Of a DNA stretch of 41,587 nucleotides, positions 34,069-41,587 are shown piece by piece. Origin of the DNA: Methanocella_A sp035319305 (GTDB lineage Archaea > Halobacteriota > Methanocellia > Methanocellales > Methanocellaceae). The position numbers and the translations under genes were made by a program. How positions within the stretch are numbered: the stretch's first letter is position 1; every line of letters begins with the position of its first letter. The stretch is from positions 1 through 41,587 of the forward strand of contig DATHCY010000009.1 in assembly GCA_035319305.1 (NCBI GenBank), in the 5' to 3' direction. The notes below the pieces were generated by a model that saw nothing but the letters and a program-made list of their open reading frames with translations, ran no database searches and was not told where the DNA came from.

Positions 34069-34105
34069 TGGCGAGAACTTAATTAGCCCGCTCTCCATTT
34101 TACCA

Positions 34106-34747
34106 TTGATCATCTTGAAACAGTCGGACAGAGACATTTTATCAGGCTATTACGGCGGCAGACTGAAAATATATGGTCATGATACTCGCAGCCTCGGCTG
34201 GATTCCCGGCGGCCGGAAGGCCCGATTTGACGCGCTGGCCAGGATCAGCGATCTTAAGGGTTGCAGCGTGCTCGATGTCGGGTGCGGCTTTGGTGACCTA
34301 TACGGCTTCATTTCCGGGCGGGGCATTCGCATTGACTATACCGGCGTGGACATCTCTTCGGAATTTATAGAGATCGCCCGACGTACATATCCCGACGCGA
34401 AATTTTTTGTGGCCGACTTCGAAAACGATCCAATCCCGGGAGAATACGACTGGGCGTTCGCAGCAGGGGTCTTCACGATCAGGATCAGCGATAATAAAAC
34501 GTTTACCCGAAATATGATGCGCAAGATGTTCGGGGCCTGCAGGCTCGGGATAGCTGTGAATTTCCTACTTCCGACAGGCATTGATAGCGACGAGTACTGG
34601 CGCCCGCCGCCCGAGGAAATGCTGCGGTTCTGTCGCACCCTCTCCAGGCGGGTAGCGCTCCGATGCGATTATATGGCGGACGAATACTGCGTGTACATCT
34701 ACAAGAACGATGTCGCTGACGAGCGGAATATATACGAAGATATCTGA
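34106..34747 (+). CDS. Class I SAM-dependent methyltransferase
   Basis: 213 residues from the TTG at 34106; another TTG lies three codons later and no ATG is near. Motif I is VLDVGCGFGDLYGF (55-68). An acidic residue after the next strand (YTGVDISSEFI) and FFVADFEND as motif II/III follow. The substrate is unknown; small-molecule or Ubi/menaquinone-like acceptors are typical. It follows the peroxiredoxin by about 37 nt and could be co-transcribed. Confidence 0.85.
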   Translation: MIILKQSDRDILSGYYGGRLKIYGHDTRSLGWIPGGRKARFDALARISDLKGCSVLDVGCGFGDLYGFISGRGIRIDYTGVDISSEFIEIARRTYPDAKFFVADFENDPIPGEYDWAFAAGVFTIRISDNKTFTRNMMRKMFGACRLGIAVNFLLPTGIDSDEYWRPPPEEMLRFCRTLSRRVALRCDYMADEYCVYIYKNDVADERNIYEDI

Positions 34748-34755
34748 CCGTTCTC

Positions 34756-35265
34756 TTATAAGGAAATCTTTACCCTGTCACCGACGCTGATCCCGTCTTT
34801 CTGGCATATGCCACCGTTGACCTCGAGCACATACATACAGGGACTGCCGGATGAGATGATATCGGTACTCATTGGCGTGGTATTCTCGCGTATACTCAGG
34901 ATCTGGCCGTCCCCGGATATGAAGATCATATCCAGCGGTATGAGTGTGTTCTCCATCCAGAAGTAGCGCATATTGCTGCACTCAAATACGAATAGCATGC
35001 CGTTTTCCTGCGGAAGCGACGTGCGGTTCATCAGGCCTCTAGCATGCTCTTCCTGGGTTCGTGCGACCTCTACAACGAAGTGGCTGTTCGTCCCGCCATC
35101 TTTCTTCTCCACGATATCTACCGCCGGAGAGCCGGGCGAGCCATCAGTTACAACCGCCGGCGAATATGACGATCTCTGTCCTAGCCATGATATAAACGAC
35201 AATGCCATAATAGTGATGACGACAAATAAAATGATCGCTATAGCGATCAACTTGAGCCTTTTCAT
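34756..35265 (-). CDS. DUF192 protein with N-terminal membrane anchor
   Basis: A 169-residue protein. A TM/signal helix spans residues 5-27, then a Ser/Pro-rich linker, and the DUF192 domain about 60-169. That domain contains HARGLMNRTSLPQENGMLFV, FWMENTLIPLDMIFI and a closing GVDRVKIS-like strand (SVGDRVKISL). The domain faces outward if the N-terminus is a signal anchor. The family function is unknown. TATA-like AATTATAAATT at about 35290-35300 suggests its own promoter, 25-30 bp before the ATG. Confidence 0.85.
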   Translation of the reverse strand: MKRLKLIAIAIILFVVITIMALSFISWLGQRSSYSPAVVTDGSPGSPAVDIVEKKDGGTNSHFVVEVARTQEEHARGLMNRTSLPQENGMLFVFECSNMRYFWMENTLIPLDMIFISGDGQILSIRENTTPMSTDIISSGSPCMYVLEVNGGICQKDGISVGDRVKISL

Positions 35266-35307
35266 TTCATAACTATATGACCAGCTTCGAATTTATAATT
35301 CACTGAA

Positions 35308-36642
35308 TCATCTGTGATTTCCCATGCGCGTCCTAATCGCCGCCCAGGCGACATACGCCTGCTGCATCTGCCCTTCGTCTACCACAGGCTTGATCCCCTT
35401 CCACCTCTCCTGCAAAAACGCCTCCGGCAAGGTAGTGAACTTCGCACAGCGCATGCCCTGGCATGCTCCAAAGCCGAGGCGATTATACCGTCCCATATCC
35501 ACCCCTTTCATGAATTCCATGTCGATGATCCGCCGCCCGCTGCTCTCACACCGACACTCAATGTCGCCCCGCTCACCCCTCCTAATGTCCGGCAGCATTT
35601 CGTTCTTCGTCCGGCAGCTTCCCCTTTCGCCCAGAAGGCGCATGACTGCATCCGACGCCCCTTCGGCCACCTGACGATAGGTGGTCAACTTACCGCCAGC
35701 AACCGTGATCAGCCCCTTTTCCTCAAAGATCCTGTAATCCCTGGGGAGGCTTCTTCCGTCGCCGCTCCCTATCAGCGGCCGCACCCCTGCAAACGCACGG
35801 ATGATCCGAACGCCTTTCAGCGACGGCAGCAGCGAGACCGCCTCGCAAATCAGTCTGCGGTATTCGTCCCTCGTCGGTATCGTGCTGTCGGACCTTTCCG
35901 ACGTAGTTCCGATGAGGGAGGTGGTATGTCCGGGCACGACGATGTCGCCATCGCTGGGCATGCGCATGCGGTTAACGACCAAGTCGCATACCCTGCGCTC
36001 GGTGACCAGCAGGGTGCCATGATCGGGCTGCACCGGAGGGGCATTCCGTCCGGAACGATGCAGCAACGTCGGGCACTCGAAACCGGTGGCATTGACGATG
36101 ACGTCCCCCTTGATGGTCCGGCCCTCACAGGTGATGACGTAGCCATCACAGATCGACTTAACCCCGTGTCCAATCAGTATATTCCCCCCTTTTCGGTACG
36201 CATCATACAGGTTCGACAGCGTCAGCAAAAACGGGTCGACCGCCGCGTCGCTCGTGCGGATACATCTGATCGCGTATGGGTTTGGTGATTCGTCCGCTGA
36301 TGCCTCGGTCACCGGCACCCCTGCACTCCTGCAGGAGACCAGCAACCGATCGCCATAGTTCGCGTCTTCCTCTGTGATGGCCAGAAACACCCCATCGGTT
36401 TCCTCGATGCAGTGAGAGGCGATGTGCTTCAATATCCGATTTTCAGAGGAACACTCGGCCGCAGATTTCGGGTCCTTAACTGCATACCTAGCGCCCGAAT
36501 GAAGCAGCCCGTGACACCGACCGGTCGCACCAACGGCCGGCATGTCCCGCTCTAGCAGCGTCACCGATAGCCCACGCAACACCAAGTCCCGTGCTATGCC
36601 AGCGCCGGTGATGCCACCGCCGATCACGATAACATCGCTCAT
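35308..36642 (-). CDS. glpA: FAD-dependent glycerol-3-phosphate dehydrogenase-like (GlpA type) with C-terminal BFD-like iron-sulfur domain
   Basis: A 444-residue flavoprotein. The N-terminal FAD motif is IVIGGGITGAGIARDLVLRG, followed by the family motif GATGRCHGLLHSGARYAV. A DAAVDPFLL region and FAGVRPLIGSG near the C-terminal third also fit GlpA/GlpD. The end carries C363-x-C365 and C394-x4-C399 (GACQGMRC), the BFD-type [2Fe-2S] ligand set. No glpB or glpC neighbours are present. TATA-like GGTATATC near 36669-36676 gives an almost leaderless mRNA. Confidence 0.88.
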   Translation of the reverse strand: MSDVIVIGGGITGAGIARDLVLRGLSVTLLERDMPAVGATGRCHGLLHSGARYAVKDPKSAAECSSENRILKHIASHCIEETDGVFLAITEEDANYGDRLLVSCRSAGVPVTEASADESPNPYAIRCIRTSDAAVDPFLLTLSNLYDAYRKGGNILIGHGVKSICDGYVITCEGRTIKGDVIVNATGFECPTLLHRSGRNAPPVQPDHGTLLVTERRVCDLVVNRMRMPSDGDIVVPGHTTSLIGTTSERSDSTIPTRDEYRRLICEAVSLLPSLKGVRIIRAFAGVRPLIGSGDGRSLPRDYRIFEEKGLITVAGGKLTTYRQVAEGASDAVMRLLGERGSCRTKNEMLPDIRRGERGDIECRCESSGRRIIDMEFMKGVDMGRYNRLGFGACQGMRCAKFTTLPEAFLQERWKGIKPVVDEGQMQQAYVAWAAIRTRMGNHR

Positions 36643-36676
36643 TCAGTCAAGATAGTGCCCGCGTTTCTGATATACC

Positions 36677-37065
36677 TTTTGAATGGGGACTTGCCTTCGA
36701 CTGATCCACGTGCCGCTGAATCTTCGGCAGTATTCACATTTGTCCCTTGTTTATAAAGCAATAATGTGCGATTGCTATCAGATCATTCAGATCGGTATAA
36801 ATACAGCCATATGGTACCTGAGCTTGCACATCTATCCTTACTACAAACCCCCATGGCAAGGATGATGCATAGCGTGAGTGGATGAGGGCTGTCTGTTCTG
36901 GGACTGTCAATTATATGTATGGGTCCTGCGCCCTCGTCATCTCCTTCTATATCGGTGAAACATTGATCTCAACGAAAGCCTTATGCGTGTACGTACGTAT
37001 GTATCATAGATTTCTGAGTCACGTAGCCCACTGGGCATGGCTAAATTCATCGAGGGCGGCACCAG
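36677..37065. other. Gene-free stretch before the peptidase operon
   Basis: About 390 bp. Nothing coding is convincing. TACGTACGTA (near 36991) is a short palindrome. No clear TATA box was identified for the M3 peptidase gene. Confidence 0.45.
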
Positions 37066-38556
37066 ATGACGGATATGAACGCGATCAGGACGGACCTGGA
37101 GCATTTCAACGAAGCGCTGATGCAGGAAGAATACGAGAGCCGTGCGGGTCTAAAAGACGATGCTGACACGGCGGGCATATACGATAGATATGCGGGTATT
37201 TTCGACGACAGCGAGCTACTCTACCAGGTCAGGTCGGGACGGGCTGCGGCCCGCGGCACAGAACAGTTGCGCATGAGATATCTATACGCATTCCTCCTAT
37301 CAGCATATATCAGTAGAAGGAACACGGACCTGAGCGACCGGATCAGCTCGCTCGAGGCGAAGGCAGAGATCGAAGTAGATGGTAAGACGATGCCCTTCCG
37401 CTATGCTTCAGTCGCCCAGGCTAATGAGCCCGACCATGGAAGAAGGGAGGCGATCGATGCCGCCCGGGAGGCCGTTTATGACCAGCTGAACCCGCCGCTT
37501 AAAGAGCGCTTGGCCAGATCCTATAAGATCGCCAACGACTTCGGGTACGATAACTATGTGTCCATGTGCATGGACATGAGCGGCATCGACCTTCATGGGC
37601 TAAAATTTCAAATGCAGAATATCCTGCACCGCACAGATCGCGTCTACACCAAGTACTTCAAAAACATCTGTAAAGATCTCCTCGGACTGAACCTATCCGA
37701 GGTCCGGGCATGCGACATCGGCTACCTGTTCCGGGTGAGGATGTTCGATCAGCACTTCTCCGGGGATCGGATGCTCAAAGTGATGAACCAAACCCTGTCG
37801 GGCATGGGGCTGCAAGTGACCGAAGGCTCCAGTATCCATATGGACACAGATGCTCGGGAGAAAAAATCACCGCGGGCATTCTGCTGCCCGATCAAAGTTC
37901 CCGATAACATCATCCTGTGCATTATGCCGAAGGGCGGCATGGAAGACTACCGGTCGCTTCTGCACGAGATGGGCCACGCCCAGCACTTTGGCAACGTCGC
38001 CCACGACATGGCAATGGAGTTCAAATACATGGGCGACAACTCTGTCACGGAAGCTTATGCGATGCTCTTCGAGCACCTGACAGGCAATAAGCACTGGCTG
38101 GAGCAGCAGTTCGAGATGACCGAGGAAGACCTGACCAGCACGACCCGGTTTATGGCATTCCAGACGCTGTACATGCTGAGACGGTATGCGGCCAAGTTTT
38201 TATACGAGATCGAGCTGCATAGTGGGGCGGAATCGCCTGAGCAATTATATGTCCAGCTGCTCAGCGATGCATTGAAGTTCCAGCACCCGGAAAAGAGATA
38301 CCTGTACGACCTAGACCTCGAGTTCTACTCAGCCTGCTACCTGCGGGCATGGATGCTGGAGGTACAGATCAGGAATGTTCTGACGGACAAATTCGGCCCG
38401 AACTGGTGGGACGAGGCGACGGCGGGAGTCTGTTTGCGCAACCTGTGGAGCACCGGGCAGAAGTATGACGGGGTGAACATCGCCCGCACGATCGGATACT
38501 ACGGGATCGACGAGCAACCACTGGTCAGAGAGCTGGAGAAAACCCTGAGGTTCTAA
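37066..38556 (+). CDS. M3-family oligoendopeptidase (PepF-like)
   Basis: A 496-residue zinc peptidase. The active site is LLHEMGHAQHFGNV (H300, E301, H304) and the third ligand is E329 in SVTEAYAMLFEHL. It is shorter than typical PepF (about 600), missing part of the N-terminal helical region. No signal peptide, so cytoplasmic peptide turnover is likely. The M29 aminopeptidase gene follows with a 1-nt gap. Confidence 0.93.
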   Translation: MTDMNAIRTDLEHFNEALMQEEYESRAGLKDDADTAGIYDRYAGIFDDSELLYQVRSGRAAARGTEQLRMRYLYAFLLSAYISRRNTDLSDRISSLEAKAEIEVDGKTMPFRYASVAQANEPDHGRREAIDAAREAVYDQLNPPLKERLARSYKIANDFGYDNYVSMCMDMSGIDLHGLKFQMQNILHRTDRVYTKYFKNICKDLLGLNLSEVRACDIGYLFRVRMFDQHFSGDRMLKVMNQTLSGMGLQVTEGSSIHMDTDAREKKSPRAFCCPIKVPDNIILCIMPKGGMEDYRSLLHEMGHAQHFGNVAHDMAMEFKYMGDNSVTEAYAMLFEHLTGNKHWLEQQFEMTEEDLTSTTRFMAFQTLYMLRRYAAKFLYEIELHSGAESPEQLYVQLLSDALKFQHPEKRYLYDLDLEFYSACYLRAWMLEVQIRNVLTDKFGPNWWDEATAGVCLRNLWSTGQKYDGVNIARTIGYYGIDEQPLVRELEKTLRF

Positions 38557-38557
38557 C

Positions 38558-39529
38558 GTGGACATCACTCATAAGTTGTATAATTCCCTGGTCGAAATCA
38601 TGGACATCCAAAAAGGCGAGGTGGCCCTGATTATCCACGACGAGTACTCGAAGCCGGTCAGCGAAGTGACCAGGAAGGCGCTCGAGATCGGCGGAGTCGT
38701 CGTGCACACCTACTTGGTCAGCGAGGAATGGCGCCCGCTAAAATCGACCCCGCAGGATCTGCGTACGTTAATCGAGCGCCTGAAACCGACGCTTTTCTTC
38801 AATCAGCTCAGAGGTATAGGCGAGGAAACTCCATTCAGGATCAACCTGCACCATGAGGAGTCCCGACATGGGGCGAGGGTCGGCCACTCTCCAGATATTA
38901 ACATGGGTATGATCGATCACCCCATGACCGCCGACTTCCGGGAGATCAAACAGAAAGCGGAACGCCTAAAGCTACGGTTCAGGGGCGTCACCACCCTGAG
39001 AGTGACCGCTCCGGGGGGAACCGATATCGTTTTCAGCGTTCTCGACCGGGCTTTCGACGACGACATCAAGATCATGCCCGGACATATGGGAAATCTCCCA
39101 GCAGGGGAAGTATGGTGCGCTCCGGTCGAGCACAGCATGAATGGGACCATCGTATGCGACGGCAGCATCGGCGATCTTGGCCAAGTGAAATCGCCGCTCG
39201 TCATATGTGTCGAAGATGGGCACGCCATAGCGCTCTCATCGGAGGATGGGGAGCTGGTAAAGCGGGTCGATGAGCTGATCGGGGTTGATGATGAGGCCTC
39301 GCTCTGTGGTGAGTTCGGCATCGGGCTCAATCCGAAAGCACGGCTGACCGGACTGCTGCTGGAAGACGAAAAGGCCTACGGAACCGTTCACATCGCCTTC
39401 GGACACAACGCTGACATGCCCGGCGGAAAAAACCACAGCGTTCAACACCGAGACTTTCTGTTTAAAAAACCATCGATCAAAGTCCTCGAAACCAGCGAGT
39501 ACATCATGAAAGACGGAGAGCTAACCTGA
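38558..39529 (+). CDS. M29-like aminopeptidase
   Basis: A 323-residue protein with a GTG start one base after the M3 stop. The C-terminal part carries the family pattern GNLPAGEVWCAP, GEFGIGLNPKARLTGLLLED, and HIAFGHNADMPGGKNHS plus HRDFLF, which provide the metal ligands. It is slightly shorter than bacterial AmpS (about 410), lacking part of the N-terminus. It probably finishes peptides released by the M3 peptidase. Confidence 0.88.
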   Translation: MDITHKLYNSLVEIMDIQKGEVALIIHDEYSKPVSEVTRKALEIGGVVVHTYLVSEEWRPLKSTPQDLRTLIERLKPTLFFNQLRGIGEETPFRINLHHEESRHGARVGHSPDINMGMIDHPMTADFREIKQKAERLKLRFRGVTTLRVTAPGGTDIVFSVLDRAFDDDIKIMPGHMGNLPAGEVWCAPVEHSMNGTIVCDGSIGDLGQVKSPLVICVEDGHAIALSSEDGELVKRVDELIGVDDEASLCGEFGIGLNPKARLTGLLLEDEKAYGTVHIAFGHNADMPGGKNHSVQHRDFLFKKPSIKVLETSEYIMKDGELT

Positions 39530-39581
39530 CTAGCTGCCATTTTACAGAGTCTACCGTGGGTACCACGGGAAAATCAGAAAC

Positions 39582-40481
39582 TCAGAACATACGACGGTAC
39601 GCTTTCAACCCGAGGTATACCAAGGCAATCAGTGCAATCGCCACGATGATGGTCGTGGTCATCGAAGTAGGCCGGGCTGGCTCTGTATCGGAATTCGACG
39701 TCACCAGTGTCGGTGATAGTGTTGGCGATGTTGTCAAATAGCCCTGCGATCCTGGAGTGACCTTCGGGGAATCTACATTATCCTGGTACCCGTTGATCGT
39801 AATGTCGTAACGGCCGCCATCGGTGCTAGGTTCCACTCTGATTGTCCCGTTGTAACCTTTCTTCGACGCCGTAATCTCATATTTTCCTACGTTTAGCGGC
39901 AGGCCATCGATACGATATGCCCCCATACCGTTCTCAGAGCCGTTGCCAGAGGTGATCGGGGTCGTAGTATACTTAGCCGGCTTGCCGTCGGGGCCTTTGA
40001 CCGTGATATTCGCGTCAGTAATCGTGCTCATATCCCCATCGATCACATATCCAGAAATAGAACCGGTCCCCGTAATGTAGACGTTGATACTGCAGCGGTG
40101 ATAACCATCCTGTGTTGCTGCCTCGATCTGCACTACCATAGGCATCTTGTAACGCTCAGGAGTGTTATCCGGATTTATGTGGATAGTAGTGGATCCGCTA
40201 CCATTCTTGTCGGTGACGATCGTCTGATCATCAAAGACCATATAATCCTTAGCGCTCAGAAAATTCAGCACAATGGGCACGCCTTCGACCGGCGCAGGAC
40301 TATTATCGTTGTACATCTGTACAGTCAGCGTGACGGTATCGTTCATACCAACCCTGAGATAAGAACTGGACGATTCCATGTTGATGCTATTATAATTCTG
40401 TGCAACAGCCGGTACCGCCGCCATGATCATTGTCATAATCAATAAGATAACGAGTATTGCTGCCAGCAGCATTTTTTTCAT
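39582..40481 (-). CDS. Surface protein with Ig-like and carboxypeptidase-regulatory-like domains, C-terminal anchor
   Basis: 299 residues from the ATG at 40481; AGGCGATC precedes it, and a TTG 15 nt upstream is the alternative. Signal peptide 1-28 (ending AVPAVAQ). A Big_1-like domain spans about 35-135 (VTLTVQMYNDNSPAPVEGVP, TIVTDKNGSGSTTI). A CarboxypepD_reg-like domain follows (about 145-220, SGYVIDGDMSTITDANITVK, YEITASKKGYNGTIRV), then a Thr/Ser-rich linker and a TM helix near the end. Probably a cell-envelope protein. Confidence 0.85.
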   Translation of the reverse strand: MKKMLLAAILVILLIMTMIMAAVPAVAQNYNSINMESSSSYLRVGMNDTVTLTVQMYNDNSPAPVEGVPIVLNFLSAKDYMVFDDQTIVTDKNGSGSTTIHINPDNTPERYKMPMVVQIEAATQDGYHRCSINVYITGTGSISGYVIDGDMSTITDANITVKGPDGKPAKYTTTPITSGNGSENGMGAYRIDGLPLNVGKYEITASKKGYNGTIRVEPSTDGGRYDITINGYQDNVDSPKVTPGSQGYLTTSPTLSPTLVTSNSDTEPARPTSMTTTIIVAIALIALVYLGLKAYRRMF

Positions 40482-40538
40482 ATGATCGCCTGTCAATTTA
40501 TGATATAATAACGATATGCCTATATGCTTTTCTCTTAT

Positions 40539-40752
40539 GTCGGCTCATCAGGTATTTAGACTTTAACCGCTATGTCCATCAGCCACAACGACGCGCGGAA
40601 GCATCTTTCATAAGGCTGCGAGTGCTGGCAGTTGTAAAGGGGACTGGGAACCGGCCTCAACCTGAAGGAGATCACCTATACCATCCATAGGATGGCAAGT
40701 GCCTTTCTATGAAACAGGAAGCTATAGCCTCCTTCAGGGCATGATAGTCCAC
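40539..40752 (+). mobile_element. IS200/IS605-type 3' region without tnpB (element C)
   Basis: It runs from GTCGGCTCATCAGGTATTTA through GTGCTGGCAGTTGTAAAG, GGGAACCGGCC and CTATACCATCCATAGGATGG to AAACAGGAAGC, a hairpin, and terminal GTCCAC (40747-40752). It aligns along its whole length with element B. No left end adjoins it. It lies in the upstream region of the surface-protein gene. Confidence 0.68.
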
Positions 40753-40810
40753 TATACCGCCCTGGCCAGGCAAATTGGGCACTATATCTGGACCGGCGCT
40801 TGTCCTATGG

Positions 40811-40855
40811 TATACTCACCCCCCATGGCGAAACCGGCCGGCTTTCTCTACCCAT
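40811..40855 (-). mobile_element. IS left-end-like block
   Basis: TCACCCCCCATGGCGAAACC followed by GGCTTTCTCTACCC resembles the blocks at 11295-11345 and 18787-18837. A single end without a visible partner. Confidence 0.4.
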
Positions 40856-40903
40856 GGCGCCAATTATCATGATCTGGCCTCTCAACCCGCGATACTTCAC
40901 AGC

Positions 40904-41195
40904 GTGACGGCTCCCACGATTTTAATCGTGGGCTTCTATGCTTTCACCAATGCATTCCGCCCCAGTGCGACTAGTTGGTCTCCCCGTCACGTTCAATTTT
41001 ACGCTACGGACATTCCCGTAGCAACCAGCCAGGTCAAGTTCGATGACAGAGTCTAACTGGCTCGCATAGCACTTTCAGCCGATACGACAAGGGTTAGACA
41101 ACTACCATATGCCGTACAATGATATATAGATTATTAGGATGATGGGAGACTCGCTTCATCCCACGATTTTAATCGTGGGCTTTCGCTCGCTCTCC
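40904..41195 (-). mobile_element. IS200/IS605-type element with both ends and a tnpB C-terminal remnant (element D)
   Basis: The left end is at 41145-41195 and the right end at 40904-40931. Both use the same hairpin, CCCACGATTTTAATCGTGGG (40912-40931 and 41160-41179). Between them the minus strand reads segments such as VRSVKLNVTGRPTSRTGAEC and EAHD-stop-NRG, the style of a tnpB C-terminus. About 290 bp. The core of tnpB is deleted. Confidence 0.68.
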
Positions 41196-41282
41196 ACTCG
41201 GATTGATCGTAAAGTATCTGGATAGGAAAACTGATATACTAAAAATCCATTACCTTTCACGTTAACTGGAAACCCGATAACT

Positions 41283-41573
41283 ATGAGTGGAATTAAACGA
41301 CTTGTTCTCGACGTACTGAAGCCGCATAAGCCCTCCATCCTGGAGCTGGCGAAGGCGATCTGTAAGCTTGATCATATCACCGGCGTCAACCTCAGCATTC
41401 AGGAAGTAGACACGGAGACGGAAACCATTAAAATTACCGTTGAAGGCAACAACATCGATTTTGAGGAGCTGGAGCAGGTTATCGAAGATATGGGTGCAGT
41501 CATCCACAGTGTCGATGAAGTGGCCGCGGGCAGCAAGCTCGTAGAAACCGTGGAGACCCTTCAGGATAGGTAG
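41283..41573 (+). CDS. DUF211 protein
   Basis: A 96-residue protein of the archaeal DUF211 family (for example MTH889). It begins IKRLVLDVLKPHKPSILELA and has the expected ferredoxin-like beta-alpha-beta pattern ending in VIEDMGAVIHSVDEV. The family role is not established; its fold suggests small-ligand or metal binding. TATA-like GATATACTAAAAA lies at 41233-41245. Preceded by IS relics. Confidence 0.92.
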   Translation: MSGIKRLVLDVLKPHKPSILELAKAICKLDHITGVNLSIQEVDTETETIKITVEGNNIDFEELEQVIEDMGAVIHSVDEVAAGSKLVETVETLQDR

Positions 41574-41587
41574 GTAGGCTGTAGGAG

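Noticed and set aside
35314..36288. 324-codon frame antisense to the GlpA-like gene
   Set aside because: Composition artefact of the real gene; no domain, while the minus strand shows FAD and Fe-S motifs.

Overview
The window looks like chromosomal DNA of a euryarchaeal methanogen, most likely a Methanocella-type organism. This is inferred from gene content, not from a database match. Archaeal markers include an XPB-Bax1 pair, aIF5A next to an agmatinase, archaeal RibL (FAD synthase), an rpsO-recJ-pcc1 (KEOPS) operon, DUF211, a Cys-rich DUF2769-like protein, and many promoters whose TATA box sits about 25 bp before the start codon (leaderless mRNAs). No rRNA, tRNA or CRISPR array was seen.

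Layout. 1-5.7 kb: an Lrp/AsnC regulator cut by the window edge with an operator-like palindrome, an IS-end relic touching the stop codon of a P2-type cation ATPase, a SWIM zinc-finger gene upstream of that ATPase, a small 8-Cys protein and a PflX-like radical SAM protein. 5.8-7.1 kb: a secreted, membrane-anchored beta-propeller protein. 7.1-13.5 kb: an accessory region of decayed mobile DNA (a tnpB pseudogene with both ends, solo IS200/IS605-type elements, AT-rich stretches). It carries a coiled-coil protein with an RmuC-like C-terminal domain, a DEDDh exonuclease, a HEAT-like protein and an orphan. 13.5-18.6 kb: hisS, then the operon JAMM protease-ribL-argC-CBS-argJ. 18.9-20.6 kb: a metacaspase followed by a papain-like protease. 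21.2-23.3 kb: rpsO-recJ-pcc1. 23.6-27 kb: a KGG stress protein, sdaAB-sdaAA, and aIF5A-speB. 27-29 kb: tandem duplications, a small membrane protein and a second decayed tnpB. 29-32.8 kb: NAD kinase, then xpb-bax1. 32.8-33.4 kb: a gene-free stretch with a perfect 31-bp inverted repeat. 33.4-36.6 kb: peroxiredoxin, methyltransferase, DUF192 protein, GlpA-like dehydrogenase. 37-39.5 kb: an M3 and an M29 peptidase in tandem. 39.6-41.6 kb: a surface protein, a cluster of IS-end relics, and a DUF211 protein.

How the genes work together. argC and argJ give two steps of arginine synthesis. Agmatinase makes putrescine, the polyamine branch that feeds (deoxy)hypusination of the neighbouring aIF5A. XPB helicase and Bax1 nuclease form a DNA repair/unwinding machine. 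The metacaspase/papain pair and the M3/M29 pair look like two proteolytic units.

The most notable signals are: (1) a family of IS200/IS605-like ends and omega-RNA-like 3' regions scattered over the window without any intact tnpB, one of which supplies the stop codon of the ATPase; (2) a papain-like protease co-transcribed with a metacaspase; (3) a 31-bp perfect inverted repeat with a TATA-like loop; (4) a probable CTG start codon in sdaAB; and (5) the coiled-coil/nuclease genes of the 8-11 kb island.
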